Positions 34,489 to 47,500 of a DNA stretch of 64,000 bases are shown piece by piece. Both the position numbers and the translations under genes were made by a program. The DNA comes from Isoetes taiwanensis (Eukaryota > Streptophyta > Lycopodiopsida > Isoetales > Isoetaceae): positions 868,001-932,000 of the forward strand of contig JAJEKV010000035.1 of the NCBI GenBank assembly GCA_021234155.1, in the 5' to 3' direction. The notes below the pieces were generated by a model. That model made no database searches. It worked only from the letters and a program-made list of their open reading frames with translations, and was not told the DNA's origin. The first letter of the stretch is position 1. The number at the start of each line of letters is the position of its first letter.

Positions 34489-37226
34489 TGTGACGAGCCT
34501 GCCGAGTTGACCCTCCGGGCAACTCGGGATCTTGTTTGACTTTCAACTAGATTTATGCACAGGTGAATTGAGGTGAAGAATTAAATCTTCCTTTGCAAAT
34601 TAAATCCACAGTTTAGGCTCAACAAGCAATCCTGGTTCAGGCATTCAACATATTCATAAGCTTAGTATATTACAATCTCAAGTTGAGCAAATAAGCATCT
34701 CAATATTTACAATGCGTTATAATATACATGCACAATAGCACTGAGCAAATCAACAGAAACTGCTAGCTCGAGAACTCAAGCACGATTCCTGGCCACATTG
34801 CCACCATCAACTTGACCGCCACCTTGCGGGTTCACTGCACATGCACTCACTGGGGTTAGTCCTCGTGACTAAGTGGGGATCCCATAGCTGCTGCTGCATA
34901 CATGGAAACACTCGGGCATCTTGGATAACAAGAACATAGACAATTCCAAATATACAAGAGACTATGTGCAGTGCTAGACAATGACAAGGAAAGAAACATC
35001 ATAAGCATCGGGAGAAAAAACACAAAGTCAGAGTACCAAAAGAACATAACAAAGCTCCGGGACAATGGGAAGCTCAGCCAGCCTACATGCAGGCCCTGTT
35101 AGCAGAGAAATGCCCGGCCAGCTCACATTCCGAGCCCCGTTGGCGGAGTTGGTGGGGTGAACCTCGTATGCGCATACCCTTCCCAGCCCACGTCTGGCGC
35201 TGGAGGACCTCTTACCATGGAGTTCACAAGAGTTGACTGACGTAGCAATCCCGGCCAGGAGAACTAACGCCCGGTGTCACAGAGCACAGTAATCACAGAG
35301 AATCACAGATGAACATAAGCATGCCGGAGCAACCTAGGCCACCGAACCTAGAAGTCCGACCCCGGAGGTTCCAAGAGATAACGAAATACCATACAACAGT
35401 GGACAATGCACGACCAAGACATGTGAAGTTCATTAGAATGTTCTCTATACATGTGCCTAGACCATACTCTTGCCGATGTTGCCTGTACAACTTACCCATG
35501 TTGAAGTAGCTAACTTACTGATCCAAACCTGTTGAGGAAGTCACAAGCCTAACTATCATTGATGTAGCTCCCATACCTATGTACTTCACTGAACAAGGAA
35601 AAACAACATTCCAAACAATGCAAACTTACCTCAGAACCATTCTCCCATGAGGATAATCCATTAGCTTCCACTCCATAGCCTCATCTGGACAGTCCATAGG
35701 CCTCATATAGCTCTCGATGCCCAACTTCTCATGATCTTTAAGGTTCCACCCTTTTATTTATCTTTTAACAATTGTTAGCTAAGGTTTTTAATATTCCATA
35801 TTAAAAACCAACTTCCTTAGCTACTAATTTAATTGGCACAATTAATGTTAAACACCGGAATTCCGCACTTCCAACTTAAAAGTCCATAAGATCTCATGAC
35901 CTAACTGCCTGGAACTTCCGTCAAGCCGCTCCCAAGACAAGCCCCATCTCTCGGAGCAAGCACTTCCACACTTATTTTAGCTGTCTCATCATGCATTAGA
36001 CATTTATTCTTTTTACATGCAATTTTCAAGCAATATTAACATTACTCATATATTTCCGCCCGAGATCTTTAGCATTTGCATCGGCTTACCCTGCCGATAC
36101 CCATGTCTATCCCAGTTACCCTCTCGAATAATCTATACTTGCCGGGTTCCTTTATACTTCCTATTTCCCCGGAACCACCACTTGTTAATTATTAATTAAA
36201 CATAAGACAAAAGTAGCAACAACAAACAAAACGAGAATTGACAAAAGGGAACAAAAATACACGTAACCCATTTTGGTCCGGCTTTCGACCGCATTGCAGG
36301 GAATTTTAGGAACAACTTAGGCCGGCTATGCATGGCCATGGACTTCGAGGCCGATCGGCCCTTCAAAAGCCAAATCGGCACTCAAATTCCCGGCTCAGCT
36401 CTTAGGAGCAATTTCGCCCCTTCCAGCCCAATTTTTGGCAGCTCTCCAAGAGGCCTCCCTTGCCTCGATTCCACGATTGTCAGGGCTAGATCGGCCCGTT
36501 TAAGGCCCCAATCGGCCTTCTCCTCCAATTCGACCTGATTCACATGGTTTGTTGCCTCAACCAACCGCCTACAAAGCAATAAGCTTTCGATTCATCCGCG
36601 GTTCGGTCGGCAAAGGTTTAATCAAGGTAAATCGGTGCTTAATCTTCCCAAATCAGTTTGTTTAGAGGCAATTCGACTGTTCCTATCCCCGATTCTATCA
36701 AATTAACACTATATTACGCAAATCTAGCTATCTCCGGCAAAGAATTACAGATCGGTTCTTCCATGCCCTCTTGCAATTCCGATTTCATATTTCAGAGTTT
36801 TATTAACACAAGCTTTGCCTCGGATGGATTCATGATAAAGCTTTATAAAATAGCAATCTTGAGTTCTTACTAACCACGATAGCCTTACAAATCTTTAATC
36901 CCGCCAAAGATATATGCAATTCCATGGAATCCATCAATTGAAACCAAACCCCACCGAGAAATATATTGATGCGTTTTTGATGCAAAAGTCCCAAGCTCCC
37001 ACGTTCTTTCTTGCTTCGACAATCCTCCCGGTGCAATCCTTCCAAGCTCCCGCCTTCCAAGCTCCCTGCCTCCTCATAGCTTCACGTTTGCAAAAAGCCC
37101 TTTTCCCAAATCTATTTCTATGCAAAATCTTTGTTCATATTTGTCACATTTGCATGTATGCCAAGCATGCATATACGCTTATAAATACGTGATACTAAAA
37201 CTGGCCAAGTGGCCAAGACCGTTACA
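34489..37226 (-). repeat. LTR (3' LTR in element sense)
   Basis: 2,738 bp and directly repeated at 37550-40268. Boundaries TG...CA are set by the target duplication and the internal PPT. Confidence 0.92.
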
Positions 37227-37238
37227 ATCTCCCCTTTT
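37227..37238 (-). promoter_or_regulatory. Polypurine tract of the LTR element
   Basis: Minus-strand AAAAGGGGAGAT directly adjoins the 3' LTR. Confidence 0.8.
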
Positions 37239-37535
37239 AAAAATTAACCCATGTCCCCATGGGTCGATCCTGAATCTTAGCACTTGTCAAATCCATTAAT
37301 AAGCTGTCATGATCATATATACACCAAAGCTATACAAGGAAAGTCTGTACCTCTACATCGCCGAAAGCTACTCGATGCTTACATGGGGAATTCTTGCTTA
37401 GCACCTTCATATGCTAACCCCCTCTAGATACTGCTCCTCCCTCTGAGGATACCATCTGCGGATGTCTCTGAAAGAGAAAAACCATTAGCATCACAATGCC
37501 ACAACCAAACAAGCCAACTTCCAAAGATCCAACAC

Positions 37536-37547
37536 GCTCTGATACCA
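37536..37547 (-). promoter_or_regulatory. Primer-binding site (Met-tRNA type)
   Basis: Minus-strand TGGTATCAGAGC lies 2 nt from the end of the 5' LTR. It is complementary to the 3' end of plant initiator tRNA-Met as commonly used by Copia and Gypsy elements. Confidence 0.85.
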
Positions 37548-37549
37548 AT

Positions 37550-40268
37550 TGTGACGAGCCTGCCGAGTTGACCCTCCGGGCAACTCGGGATCTTGTCTGA
37601 CTTTCAACTAGATTTATGCAGGTGAATTTAGGTGAAGAATTAAATCTTCCTTTGCAAATTAAATCTACAGTTTAGGCTCAACAAGCAATCCTGGTTCAGG
37701 CATTCAACATATTCATAAGCTTAGTATATTACAATCTCAAGTTGAGCAAATAAGCATCTCAATATTTACAATGCGTTATAATATACATGCACAATAGCAC
37801 TGAGCAAATCAACAGAAACTGCTAGCTCGAGAACTCAAGCACGATTCCTGGCCACATTGCCACCATCAACTTGACCGCCACCTTGCGGGGTTCCGCACAT
37901 GCACTCACCGGGGTTAGTCCTCGTGACTAAGTGGGGATCCCATATAGCCGCGCATACATGGAAACACTCGGGCATCTTGGATAACAAGAACATAGACAAT
38001 TCCAAATATACAAGAGACTATGTGCAGTGCTAGACAATGACAAGGAAAGAAACATCATAAGCATCGGGAGAAAAAACACAAAGTCAGAGTAGCAAAAGAA
38101 CATAACAAAGCTCCGGGACAATGGGAAGCTCAGCCAGCCTACATGCAGGCCCTGTTAGCAGAGAAATGCCCGGCCAGCTCACATTCCGAGCCCCGTTGGC
38201 GGAGTTGGTGGGGGTGAACCTCAGAGGCAAGATACCCTTCCCGGCCCGCCCGGGCCGGAGGACCTCTTACCATGGAGTTCACAAGAGTTGACTGACGTAG
38301 CAATCCCGGCCAGGAGAACTAACGCCCGGTGTCACAGAGCACAGTAATCACAGAGAATTACAGATGAACATAAGCATGCTTGGGAGCAACCTAGGCCACC
38401 GAACCTAGAAGTCCCGACCCGGAGGTTCCAAGAGATAACGAAATACCATACAACAAGTTGGACAATGCACCGACCAAGACATGTGAAGTTCATTAGAATG
38501 TTCTCTATACATGTGCCTAGACCATACTCTTGCCGATGTTGCCTGTATAACTTACCCATGTTGAAGTAGCTAACTTATCGATCCAAACCCGTTGAGGAAG
38601 TCACAAGCCTAACTATCATTGATGTAGCTCCCATACCTATGTACTTCTTCGAACAAGGAAAAACAACATTCCAAACAATGCAAACTTACCTCAGAACCAT
38701 TCTCCCATGAGGATAATCCATTAGCTTCCACTCCATAGCCTCATCCGGGACAGGGTCCATAGGCCTCATATAGCTCTCAATGCCCAACTTCTCATGATCT
38801 TTAAGGTTCCACCCTTTTATTTATCTTTTAACAATTGTTAGCTAAGGTTTTAATATTCCATATTAAAACCAACTTCCTTAGCTACTAATTTAATTGGCAC
38901 AATTAATGTAAAACACCGAATTCCGCGACTTCCAACTTAAAAGTCCATAAGATCTCATGACCAGAATCGCCGGAACTTCCGTCAAGCCGCTCCCAAGGCA
39001 AGCCCCATCTCTGGAGCAAGCACTTCCACACTTATTTTATTTTGTCTCATCATGCATTAGACATTTATTCTTTTTACATGCAATTTTCAAGCAATATTAA
39101 CATTACTCATATATTTCCACCGAGATCTTTAGCATTTGCATCGGACACCCCGCGATACCCATGTCTATCCCGGATTACCCTCTCGAATAATCTATACTTT
39201 CGTGCGGGTTCCTTATACTTCCTATTTCCCCTGGAACCACCACTTGTTAATTATTAATTAAACATAAGACAAAAGTAGCAACAACAAACAAAACCGGAAT
39301 TGACAAAGGGAACAAAAATACAGACCCATTTTTGGTCCGGCTTTCGACCACCGAGGGAAATTTTTAGGAACAACCGCCTGGCTATGCATGGCCATGGACT
39401 TCGAGGCCAGATCGGCCCTTCAAAAGCCAAATCGGCACTCAAATTCCTCAGCTCTTAGGAGCAATTTCGCCCCTTCCGGGGCCCAATTTCGGCAGACTCA
39501 AGAGGCCTCCCTTGCCCTCGATTCCCGGTGTCCGGGCCTAGATCGGCCCGTTTAAGGCCCCAATCCGGCCTTCTCCTCCAATTCGACCTGATTCACATGG
39601 TTTGTTGCCTCAACCAACCAGCTACAAAGCAATAAGCTTCCTCGATTCATCACGGTTCGGCCCGGCAAAGGTTTAATCAAGGTAAATCGGTGCTTAATCT
39701 TCCCAAATCACTGTTTAGAGGCAATTCGACCTGTTCCTATCCCCGATTCTATCAAATTAACACTATATTACGCAAATCTAGCTATCTCCGAAGATTCTGA
39801 TCGGTTCTTCCATGCCCTCTTGCAATTCGATTTCATATTTTGAGTTTTATTAACACAAGCTTTGCCTCGATGGATTCATGATAAAGCTTTTATAAAATAG
39901 CAATCTTGAGTTCTTACTAACCACGGATAGCCTTACAAATCTTTAATCCTGCCAAAGATATGCAATTCCATGGAATCCATCAATTGAAACCAAACCCCAC
40001 GAGAAATATATTGATCGGTTTTTGATGCGATCCCAAGCTCCTACGTTCTTTCTTGCTTCCGACAATCCTCCCGATTGCAATCCTTCCAAGCTCCCGCCTT
40101 CCAAGCTCCACGCCTCCTCATAGCTTCACGTTTGCAAAAAGCCCTTTTCCCAAATCTATTTCTATGCAAAATCTTTGTTCATATTTGTCACATGCTGCAT
40201 GTATGCCAAGCATGCATATACGCACATAAATACGTATACTAAACTGTCAAGTGGCGAAGACCGTTACA
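37550..40268 (-). repeat. LTR (5' LTR in element sense)
   Basis: 2,719 bp. It differs from the other LTR by substitutions and small indels concentrated in CG-rich patches. Confidence 0.92.
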
Positions 40269-40273
40269 AATTG
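40269..40273. repeat. 5-bp target-site duplication of the LTR element (right)
   Basis: AATTG, identical to 34484-34488. Confidence 0.9.
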
Positions 40274-41337
40274 CTAACACAATGTTTACTCAGGTGCTTT
40301 AAGTGCCCAAGTCCTGGCAATAAACATCATGTTACACGTCTTTCAAAGAAAAAAAATTGACCATTGAAGTTTACCTTAATCGGTTGGATTGTTCTTTGAA
40401 GTGGCAACTAAGAAATCGACCACCTCCTTTTACTCGCAATATTTTCCATTAAGTTTCATCGGTTTCTTTGTTAGAATCATTTCGATGACAGCTCCAGCAC
40501 CATCTTGTTTACCTTTTCCATATGAGCTAGCAAAAAAAATTTGGACAATGTCCTTTTCAACACGTTTGTGAAATCTGCCTAGGAAGTGAAATGGTCATGA
40601 GGACTTAAACCGCGAAGAACAGCCATCACTCCAAAAAACATATTTACTATGGCTAATTCCCATAGACTATAGCCACTCTGCATGATTTTGGAAACAATGC
40701 TGGATAAACTCAGTATCATGAGTTTTATCATCACATATATAAAAATGAGTCTCCTTCACAATTCCTCTCAAGGAGTCTTTTCTTTTCTCTTTTGCAACAA
40801 TTTTTATTTTAGTCTCTTTTTTATCTTCTTCCTTCTTTTGTCTTTCTTCTGCCATTCTTTCTCTCATTCTCCTATAAGTGATGTGTACAAGAATGGATAC
40901 TTGATCAGTATGCCAATTATAGGATTGAGCTTCCTGTTGAATTTTGAATCCATAGTTCGCTGCAAAATCTATCACAGAGACAATAGTATCATGTGAAGTG
41001 TTGTCAAAGATTGCTTGAATTGTTTGACTTGTCAATGAGCTTTGTAATTATGTGGAACAAAGCTCTTCAAAGTTTTAGTTGCATGCTAATGAAATTCAAA
41101 AGGAGAACCTGATTTGTATGCCAATTTTGTAACCTTTGCAGGTTTTTACAAATCCTAGTCTTCTTGTTTCGAACTTCTTGCTGTAACAATGAAGTGAGCT
41201 TTAGTTCACCCTCTCTATTTACTAACTTAAAATACGGCAAAATTTAAAATAGATTTACCGTTTCAAACACTTTCCAATTAATGTCTTGCTTATTAGTCTT
41301 AATCTTTTCTCTGGGGCACATGGGTAGCCTGCATTAA
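40274..41337 (-). pseudogene. Transposase-like gene, middle (catalytic-like) part
   Basis: Read right to left it opens after TTTTAATGCAG (about 41330) with CRLPMCPREK and DINWKVFETV, then a probable intron. Next come EVRNKKTRICK and VKQFKQSLTTLHMILL. These are followed by VIDFAANYGFKIQQEAQSYN, then WHTDQVSILVHITYRRM (40880-41010), a Lys/Glu-rich insert, and HFYICDDKTHDTEFIQHC. In the next frame it reads FWSDGCSSRFK (SDG at about 40621-40630), then FFASSYGKG and DGAGA (about 40500-40540), ending at the LTR element. Stops and frame changes are present. A V(H)DFxENY segment, an SDG..FK block and an FFASxxGKG..DGxGG block in this order typify a eukaryotic transposase-like family. The Asp residues could be RNase H-fold catalytic residues, which is inference. 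Confidence 0.6.
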
Positions 41338-42057
41338 AAGCAATCAAATACGTGAAATTCAAGGCAAACAAAATGGTATTCTCAAAACCATTGCCACATA
41401 GATCTTGAGTCAGTTAGGGTTTCATCTCTTTATACACCCATCTTCTCGTTATTTTTCCTTCATCAGCTCATCTGCATCTCCTTGAGCACTGGTTTTAGCC
41501 TTGATCTTCCCACCCACCCACCGTCTCTCTGCCTGTGTTTCCCATTTCTATCTCCTTCTGGTCTTCCTTGTGCCTTGGCGGCTTCACCCCTCTTTGTTTT
41601 CTTCCATTTTTTAGGTTTCTTGCTGGTTCGTTTGGGCCGCCCCAAGTTAGCCTGCACCACTTCCGGCCTTGCTTGCACAGCTGTTTTATTTCCTCTGGCA
41701 TTTAGGTGTTTACCTTGGGGTTTTCGTTTTCGGCTATTTTTTGTCAGTTGGCTTTGAGGATCGGCTGTTAATAATCCCCAAAGGTGTGGTCTCAACAATA
41801 GTCTATCAATTTCGGCATTCCTGGATTCGTCCCCTGCGGTTTTGGTCCTTCTTCACTTCTTTTGCACAAAAGGCTGTCCCAGAACCATAGTTGCTTGTTA
41901 ATCGACGGATGCTTGTGGCTTATTCATCTTGAAATCGGCTCTTGTGGAGATTCTGGTTTCGCATGCACTAGGGCCAGCATAAGTTTTCTGTTCGTTGAGA
42001 TTTTTACGGTTTTGACAGACCCAAGTTTTAGTGCCGGTCATGTTTTGACAGGAGTTT

Positions 42058-42122
42058 TCTTCTGCAAGTTCTTTCCGACTCTACTATTTGCCTTCTGCAA
42101 GTTCTTTCCGACTCTACTATTT
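42058..42122. repeat. Two tandem copies of a ~33-bp unit
   Basis: CTTCTGCAAGTTCTTTCCG followed by ACTCTACTATTT occurs twice in succession. Confidence 0.8.
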
Positions 42123-42874
42123 TGCTTGTATAATTCCTGTCTGACCTTGCTATTGCTTTGCTCTAGTAGTCCATGGCAGTGAAGCGGACAGAGGAAGGCT
42201 TTGTTAACCGCCTGGGAATTTGTGGAAGTGAAAAGGACTTCTTATTTAAGAAGCCCAATTAGCAACAGTAAACCTGTAGAAGCAAGCAGTTCTAGGACTT
42301 GCAAGCCATTCAATGGGTATCTGAAGCAAGCTTCTTCAGTATCATGTTCAGATGAAGATAAGGTTGATTTGATTACGCCATTAAAAACTGATATCCCTGG
42401 GAAAAATGTCATCAGTGATTTGGAACAAATACGAGCTGCCGTAGAGCTGACAATGGCTGCCATACAAGAATAATATCTTGGGTCCAAGGTCTTTGGCAGT
42501 GTTTACTTACCGTGATGCTATCATAGTTAGGAGGAAAGAGCCTTTTTCTTAAGACCGGTTCTCAAATGCTCGTTACGATATCAACGCGGTTCCAGATAAG
42601 TTTCCTTTCTTGTTTTCATTCTAATAACTTTCCGTCTTAGTTCTAAACGAATCTTCCACCAGATTATTTGAGTATTTTCTCCTTCCTTTGCTCTTTGTAT
42701 TTGGCCTCAATACTTTTCTATTGATGTGACCATCGTCTTTATCTCTCTACTTTTGTTTTGATGTGCACCATCCTCTTTATCTCTCTGAGCAGTTCTGGAA
42801 TTTATAGGTTTTTAGACCTCATGGGTCTCTGAAGTGATTTTTCAGTCAATGCCTTCTACATCATTTACAATATC

Positions 42875-43309
42875 ATGGTCATGGCGAGCACCTGCATATA
42901 TACTTGGGCCAGACCATCAGATCTGATACCATCTAAGGCAGTTTCATCCCTTGTCAATCTAAAATATCATATGGGTCATGTTCTAATTTCTAAGATGCAT
43001 ATCTATTTGGTCTGGTATGGTACATGGCCAACACAGGCATATTATCAAGGAGTTTCTCCTTTCAATCTCCTTTCAGAATGCGGCAAGACCATCAGTTATA
43101 AGTGGTGGAACACAGTCATGCCTTACACAGATCAAACAATTCAAAATATTATAGATCTTTTTGCCCTAGCAGGGGAGCATGGGAACAAAGATTGTTTTGA
43201 TGGTAAAGCTAAGATGAGAGGGTTTGCTTCCTTATTTCTTGTACTTATAGTGCCTGTAAATTTGAGTTGTGTGGATATTATTTATTTGGAAAATCTGTTC
43301 AGGGCTTAA
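42875..43309 (+). pseudogene. EXORDIUM-like (EXO/PHI-1 family) fragment
   Basis: EXORDIUM-like proteins are secreted plant cell-wall proteins linked to growth and brassinosteroid response. This frame has LVNLKYHMGHVL, IYLVWYGTW and KWWNTVMPYTDQTIQNI. They are in the order and spacing of the conserved N-terminal part of the family (NLxYHMGPVL, WYGxW, WWxTVxxYTDQTG). The signal peptide and the long C-terminal part are absent. A short unrelated tail follows to the stop at 43309. It lies within element A, so it may be a captured host-gene fragment. Confidence 0.6.
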
Positions 43310-43491
43310 AACTGGTGGACCATGATAGATGTGACCTTTCCTTTACTTGGAAGCTTGTTTCTTGCCAGTTTGTCACATTGCAGCCTCTTAGCATGAACTA
43401 ATCCGATATGGTTACTTGTTATATGTTATTTGTTAACAAGAAATTTTTGTGAAGTGATGTTTTGAGACATGTTGCTTTGTTTCCTTGCCTA

Positions 43492-43494
43492 TTT
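43492..43494. repeat. 3-bp TTT flank of the CACTA-like element (left)
   Basis: TTT lies next to CACAAGGCACCC and is matched by TTT at 49907-49909. A 3-bp duplication is the CACTA norm, but three T residues in AT-rich DNA are weak evidence. Confidence 0.4.
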
Positions 43495-44269
43495 CACAAG
43501 GCACCCAAAAAATTAACTACTATAATTTACCACTAAAAAACCACTATTGGTGTGGTTTTCTATGCAGATTTTTTTATCCTTAATAAAAACCACATATTAT
43601 TGTGGTTTTTATAATTAGTACATAGTTAATTATATTGTTTTTTTGTTGAAGCATGGTTTATTTGAGTTGATAATGGTTTTTGATATGGTTTTTAATGCAA
43701 TAGTGGTAATTCATTATGGTTTTTTAATATACCATGGTTTATCGAATTGGTAGTGGCTTGTCGTAAGAGTTTTTCAATATTGTTTTCATTGTGATGATGG
43801 TTATTCACATTGGTTTCAATTGTGGGAGTTTTTAATACTATTTTAAATTTCATAGTGATTATTCATGTTGGTTTTTCTATTACAACATTAATTTATTAAA
43901 AATTGGATTATGGTCAATTTAGTGGGTACTCATAAGTTTCACTCAAAAGGGCCGTCATTTCATGATGGCTATTAACACAAGAGTCCAAAGGAAATAGCTA
44001 TTATAACTAATCGTTATCAGACCACTATAGGTATAATTATTTTTGGGTTGCTCGAAAGGGCAAACCCTTGTTTGATGGTGTTGTGTGGGGGAGCTAAGAA
44101 CATTCTCTTGATTCCCGATTCATGTTGAGTTATTAATGGGGATCACACAAATGTTGTGGAGTTCCAGCGCTGGCTAGAATCCCCGCTTTTATGACCATAC
44201 AACTTTTTTTTTTGCAAAATGTAATTAAGGCTCAAAAGACACCATATATCTGATTTAAATGTAGAAGAC

Positions 44270-47200
44270 GCGAAGTAGCAGATCAACCTCGAACTTCAGA
44301 GCATCTCCTGGACCAAGCTCTGAGCCTTCTCTTGCAGAGCATGTAATTTCCTCCATCAACCAGGTACATTTTGCCTCTGTTTTGCCTCTTTTTTCATATT
44401 GCTACTTGTAAATCTTATGGTTACCCGAAAGATTATGGATGCCTGGAAGTCTATGACTGGTATAAAGTCTGGTCCGATGTCTAATAATAAGAGACATGGT
44501 AAGCATAAACTGACAGTGCAAACATACAAGGTATTAAATAAATACATGCACGCCCATTATAATGACGTGAGTATTTGTGTTTTAGATTTGTTTTCTCATT
44601 CCAAGATGCTACCTTTTGCATCTCTTTTATGCATTCTAGAGTTTGGGATCTATAGTCGAGCAGAACCACTAACCTGACTAGCAAAATTTGATAGATCATT
44701 CACTCAAAAACTGGGATATCCCTGTCAACAAGGATAGAGGATTCTGAAACTACCCGAAAGAGGCTAAAGTTACCTGAAATTCACTCACAATAAAAGGATC
44801 TTGATAAATCTCTAGAATGATGTTGCCTATAAAGAAGGGACCTGGATCATATGTTTCTAGCTTGGATACAGTTTTGATCTGAATGCAAAGTGCAAAAAGC
44901 TTTAAAGGGAAATTAAGCTGGTGCTTCAAGTCTATTTACTTAACCTGTCGTTTCTGAATGAAATTGTAAATTGTATGAAACCTGCTGGTTTACTTTGAAC
45001 TTTGTAGAAATTTGTAGGTAAAATTTTCAAATTACCTTGTCACATTTCAAAGTGTAGGAAAAAATACTTTAGTAGGGGAAAATTTTTCCCAACCAAGGTC
45101 CTTGAACTTGCCCTGCTTAATTGCCACTAAGCTTTAGAGAAACTCCTTCTCTTTGATTTGATAACTGATTGCTGTTTTCCTTGATTTAGGCTCTGTCAGA
45201 AAAGCCCAGGATAAGATTGAGAGCTCAAGGCTATTAATGCTATTGAAGGTTATTAAGGCTATTTAAAGTGCAAAAGCTTGAGTTCTGGTTTATTAGATGG
45301 CCTTGTTACTTATGCTGCTTATGGTTTTGACCTTTGGAATTCTAGGAACACAGTCCTTGGAGATACAATTAAGGTTATTAATTTCAAATTCTTATGCTAC
45401 CTGAATATATTTTATAGTTCCTTCTTTTTAAAATGTATTTTGTTGGTGATACTAATACTTATATTCTACAACCGAGTTCAGCATTGTATATTGCCACATT
45501 GGTCTTTATATTGTAGGTTTCCAATAAATGTATATCTGAGTTTAAAAGAAGCTTCAACTGATATCCTTATCCTTATACAATTATATAAGCTGCCCCCTTG
45601 TTGGTGGCGCCGCATGAGCCGTCTAGATCTGAGATGGACGGTCCAGACCAGACGGTGCCACCTCGAAACAACCCAAGCAGCCCCCTTGTTGGTAGAGATT
45701 GAGGTGTCGCCGCTTCGACCGTCGAATGTGCGAGATCGACGTCTAAGATCGAAAGCCCTCTTATTTGGGGCTTTGGATGTCGGCCGTTGGATTTAGGGGT
45801 TTAATCTGCGCCGTTGGTCAGAAAGTTGTGGAAATTAAATGGTACAAATGCATTAAATGCTCAGTTCTATGGTGGCAAGATTTTAATTTCCTATATTGTG
45901 AGGTGGCAAGGGAATTAATTGTGCCTAAAATAGCACAACAAATAGGAAACACGCTTAAAAAAAAGAAGAAAGACCTATGAACTACGAAAATTTTAGCAGC
46001 CAGAACTTAGCGTTTCTTGCCAGAAAGGCGTCTAACAAGGTTTCCACATGGTAGCATGAGGCCTTGCCGCTGCATGGTCTGGAGTGCTACAGATCGGTTG
46101 AAGATTCCGGCAGCAATGAGCATGAGTTTAAAGCACCGTTCTGGACAAAAATTCGTGAGCAGCTAAGGCCAAAATGGATTTCTGTGATGGAGACGATGGT
46201 AATGGATGCGCGAGTAAGAGCTCCATGCCCTAATCTTCGAAGAAAGAACAGAGCTTGCCGGATTTGGATGGCCGATGCTCAAATCAGGGAAGATATGGTC
46301 GGTTCATGATCTGAGTGAGAGATTCAAATCACTCTTGGTGCATTGAGATCATTTTTTTCTGTTATTGAGCATGAGATGCTAACTGGATTGATGCATGCCA
46401 AACTGGAAGATTTTGTGCAACGACAACAACCGACATCCTGCTTGATCCTGCTTGCATTAGGCGTGAACCCATTCAGGTTTGTGCGATGCATTTGGATCCA
46501 AAACATCAGGCTCTAGATGCTCGTTTATAGCTCTGAATAGCATTGGAAAATCGTTTTGGGTTACAGTATTTTCTGTTTGCTGATAAAGATGATCATTATG
46601 CATAAGTTTTGGTTGTGGTTAGCAGTGGTTTATTTTGACAAAAATACATATTGTCTGGTTGCCTGGGAAATTTGTTGATCTTGGTGGATGATTCTAGAAT
46701 TCATAAGTCCGACTTTCCTTTTTTATTTGAGATTCTCTTTTTGATAATGCATGTCTATTTTGCAGGTTCACATATCAGGAGCTTACTGGCTGAAAACCTT
46801 CTCTGATATGGCAAAATCGTGTGAAGGAATTTGGTCAACTTTGGACAGACAATTCTCCCTGTACGGAGCTCTGATTTTTGCAATTCAAAGTCGAAAAATG
46901 AGCAGCAGAAAGTCTAGTTTCTAACGCAATTGAAATCGCTTAATTCCAGTAAGTACAATTCAACTTATTGCATTTTAAACATAGGCACCTATTTGTGGAC
47001 AGTTTTATAAAAGTTGCAGCTTCCTACACTTTAGTGCACCAAAGAGCACCACATCATGGTAAAGAATGATTTGGTTTAGATGTCTTTATTTGAGTTGCTG
47101 AAATCAGGCTTTCTCATAGTTCTGGGTTTATTAATGGATGTAAGTTCTATTTCCATTGTATTGTTGTATTTTGATTCTAATTTTTTTTATCTGAAGCGCC

Positions 47201-47500
47201 ACAGTGGCGCTCAACCTGAATCTAGTATCCATTGACAGAATTAGTTGTGGAATTAAAGGCCATCATGTATGTCGTGAGGAAGAATGGTTTGGGAATTGAT
47301 CCCTTTGCAAAGTTGTTGTTTGGTCATTTGGCTTCTTTGTTCCGTCCCAATATTAATGTTGTGTACAGCAAGCAAGTGGGCAGCTTTGTAATTCCACACA
47401 GAATAGTGACTTGTTCAGTGAGGTGAAACAGAAAATAGCTTAGTAAATAGTTGCAACAGAAATGTATGCATGTGTGCACATGCTGCATCTGCAAATTTGT
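44270..47500 (+). other. Internal cargo of the CACTA-like element, unrecognised exon-like pieces
   Basis: Open stretches end at plausible donors or follow acceptors. They are 44270-44363 (to CAG/GTACAT), 44413-44500 (VTRKIMDAWKSMTGIKSG, then ATG/GTAAGC), 46765-46925 (after TTTTGCAG, VHISGAYWLKTFSDMAK) and 47238-47421 (after TTGACAG, ELVVELKAIMYVVRKNGL, to TCA/GTGAGG). I recognise none of them. 45600-45830 is GC-rich with two CCCCCTTGTTGGT blocks and a GGCCGTTGGATTTAGGGGT segment, resembling a plant promoter or leader. Confidence 0.3.

Larger units (their letters stand above)
34489..40268 (-). mobile_element. Non-autonomous LTR retrotransposon with giant LTRs
   Basis: A 5,780-bp element consisting almost entirely of two direct LTRs (34489-37226 and 37550-40268) with 323 bp between them. 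The + strand LTR ends are TGTGACG...GTTACA, so the sense (minus) strand reads TGTAAC...GTCACA. It is flanked by perfect 5-bp duplications. On the minus strand a primer-binding site (TGGTATCAGAGC) follows the 5' LTR by 2 nt, and a polypurine tract (AAAAGGGGAGAT) abuts the 3' LTR. There is no gag or pol. The structure is LARD/TRIM-like in logic, but with the proportions reversed from a usual element. It sits inside the transposase-like gene. Confidence 0.92.
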
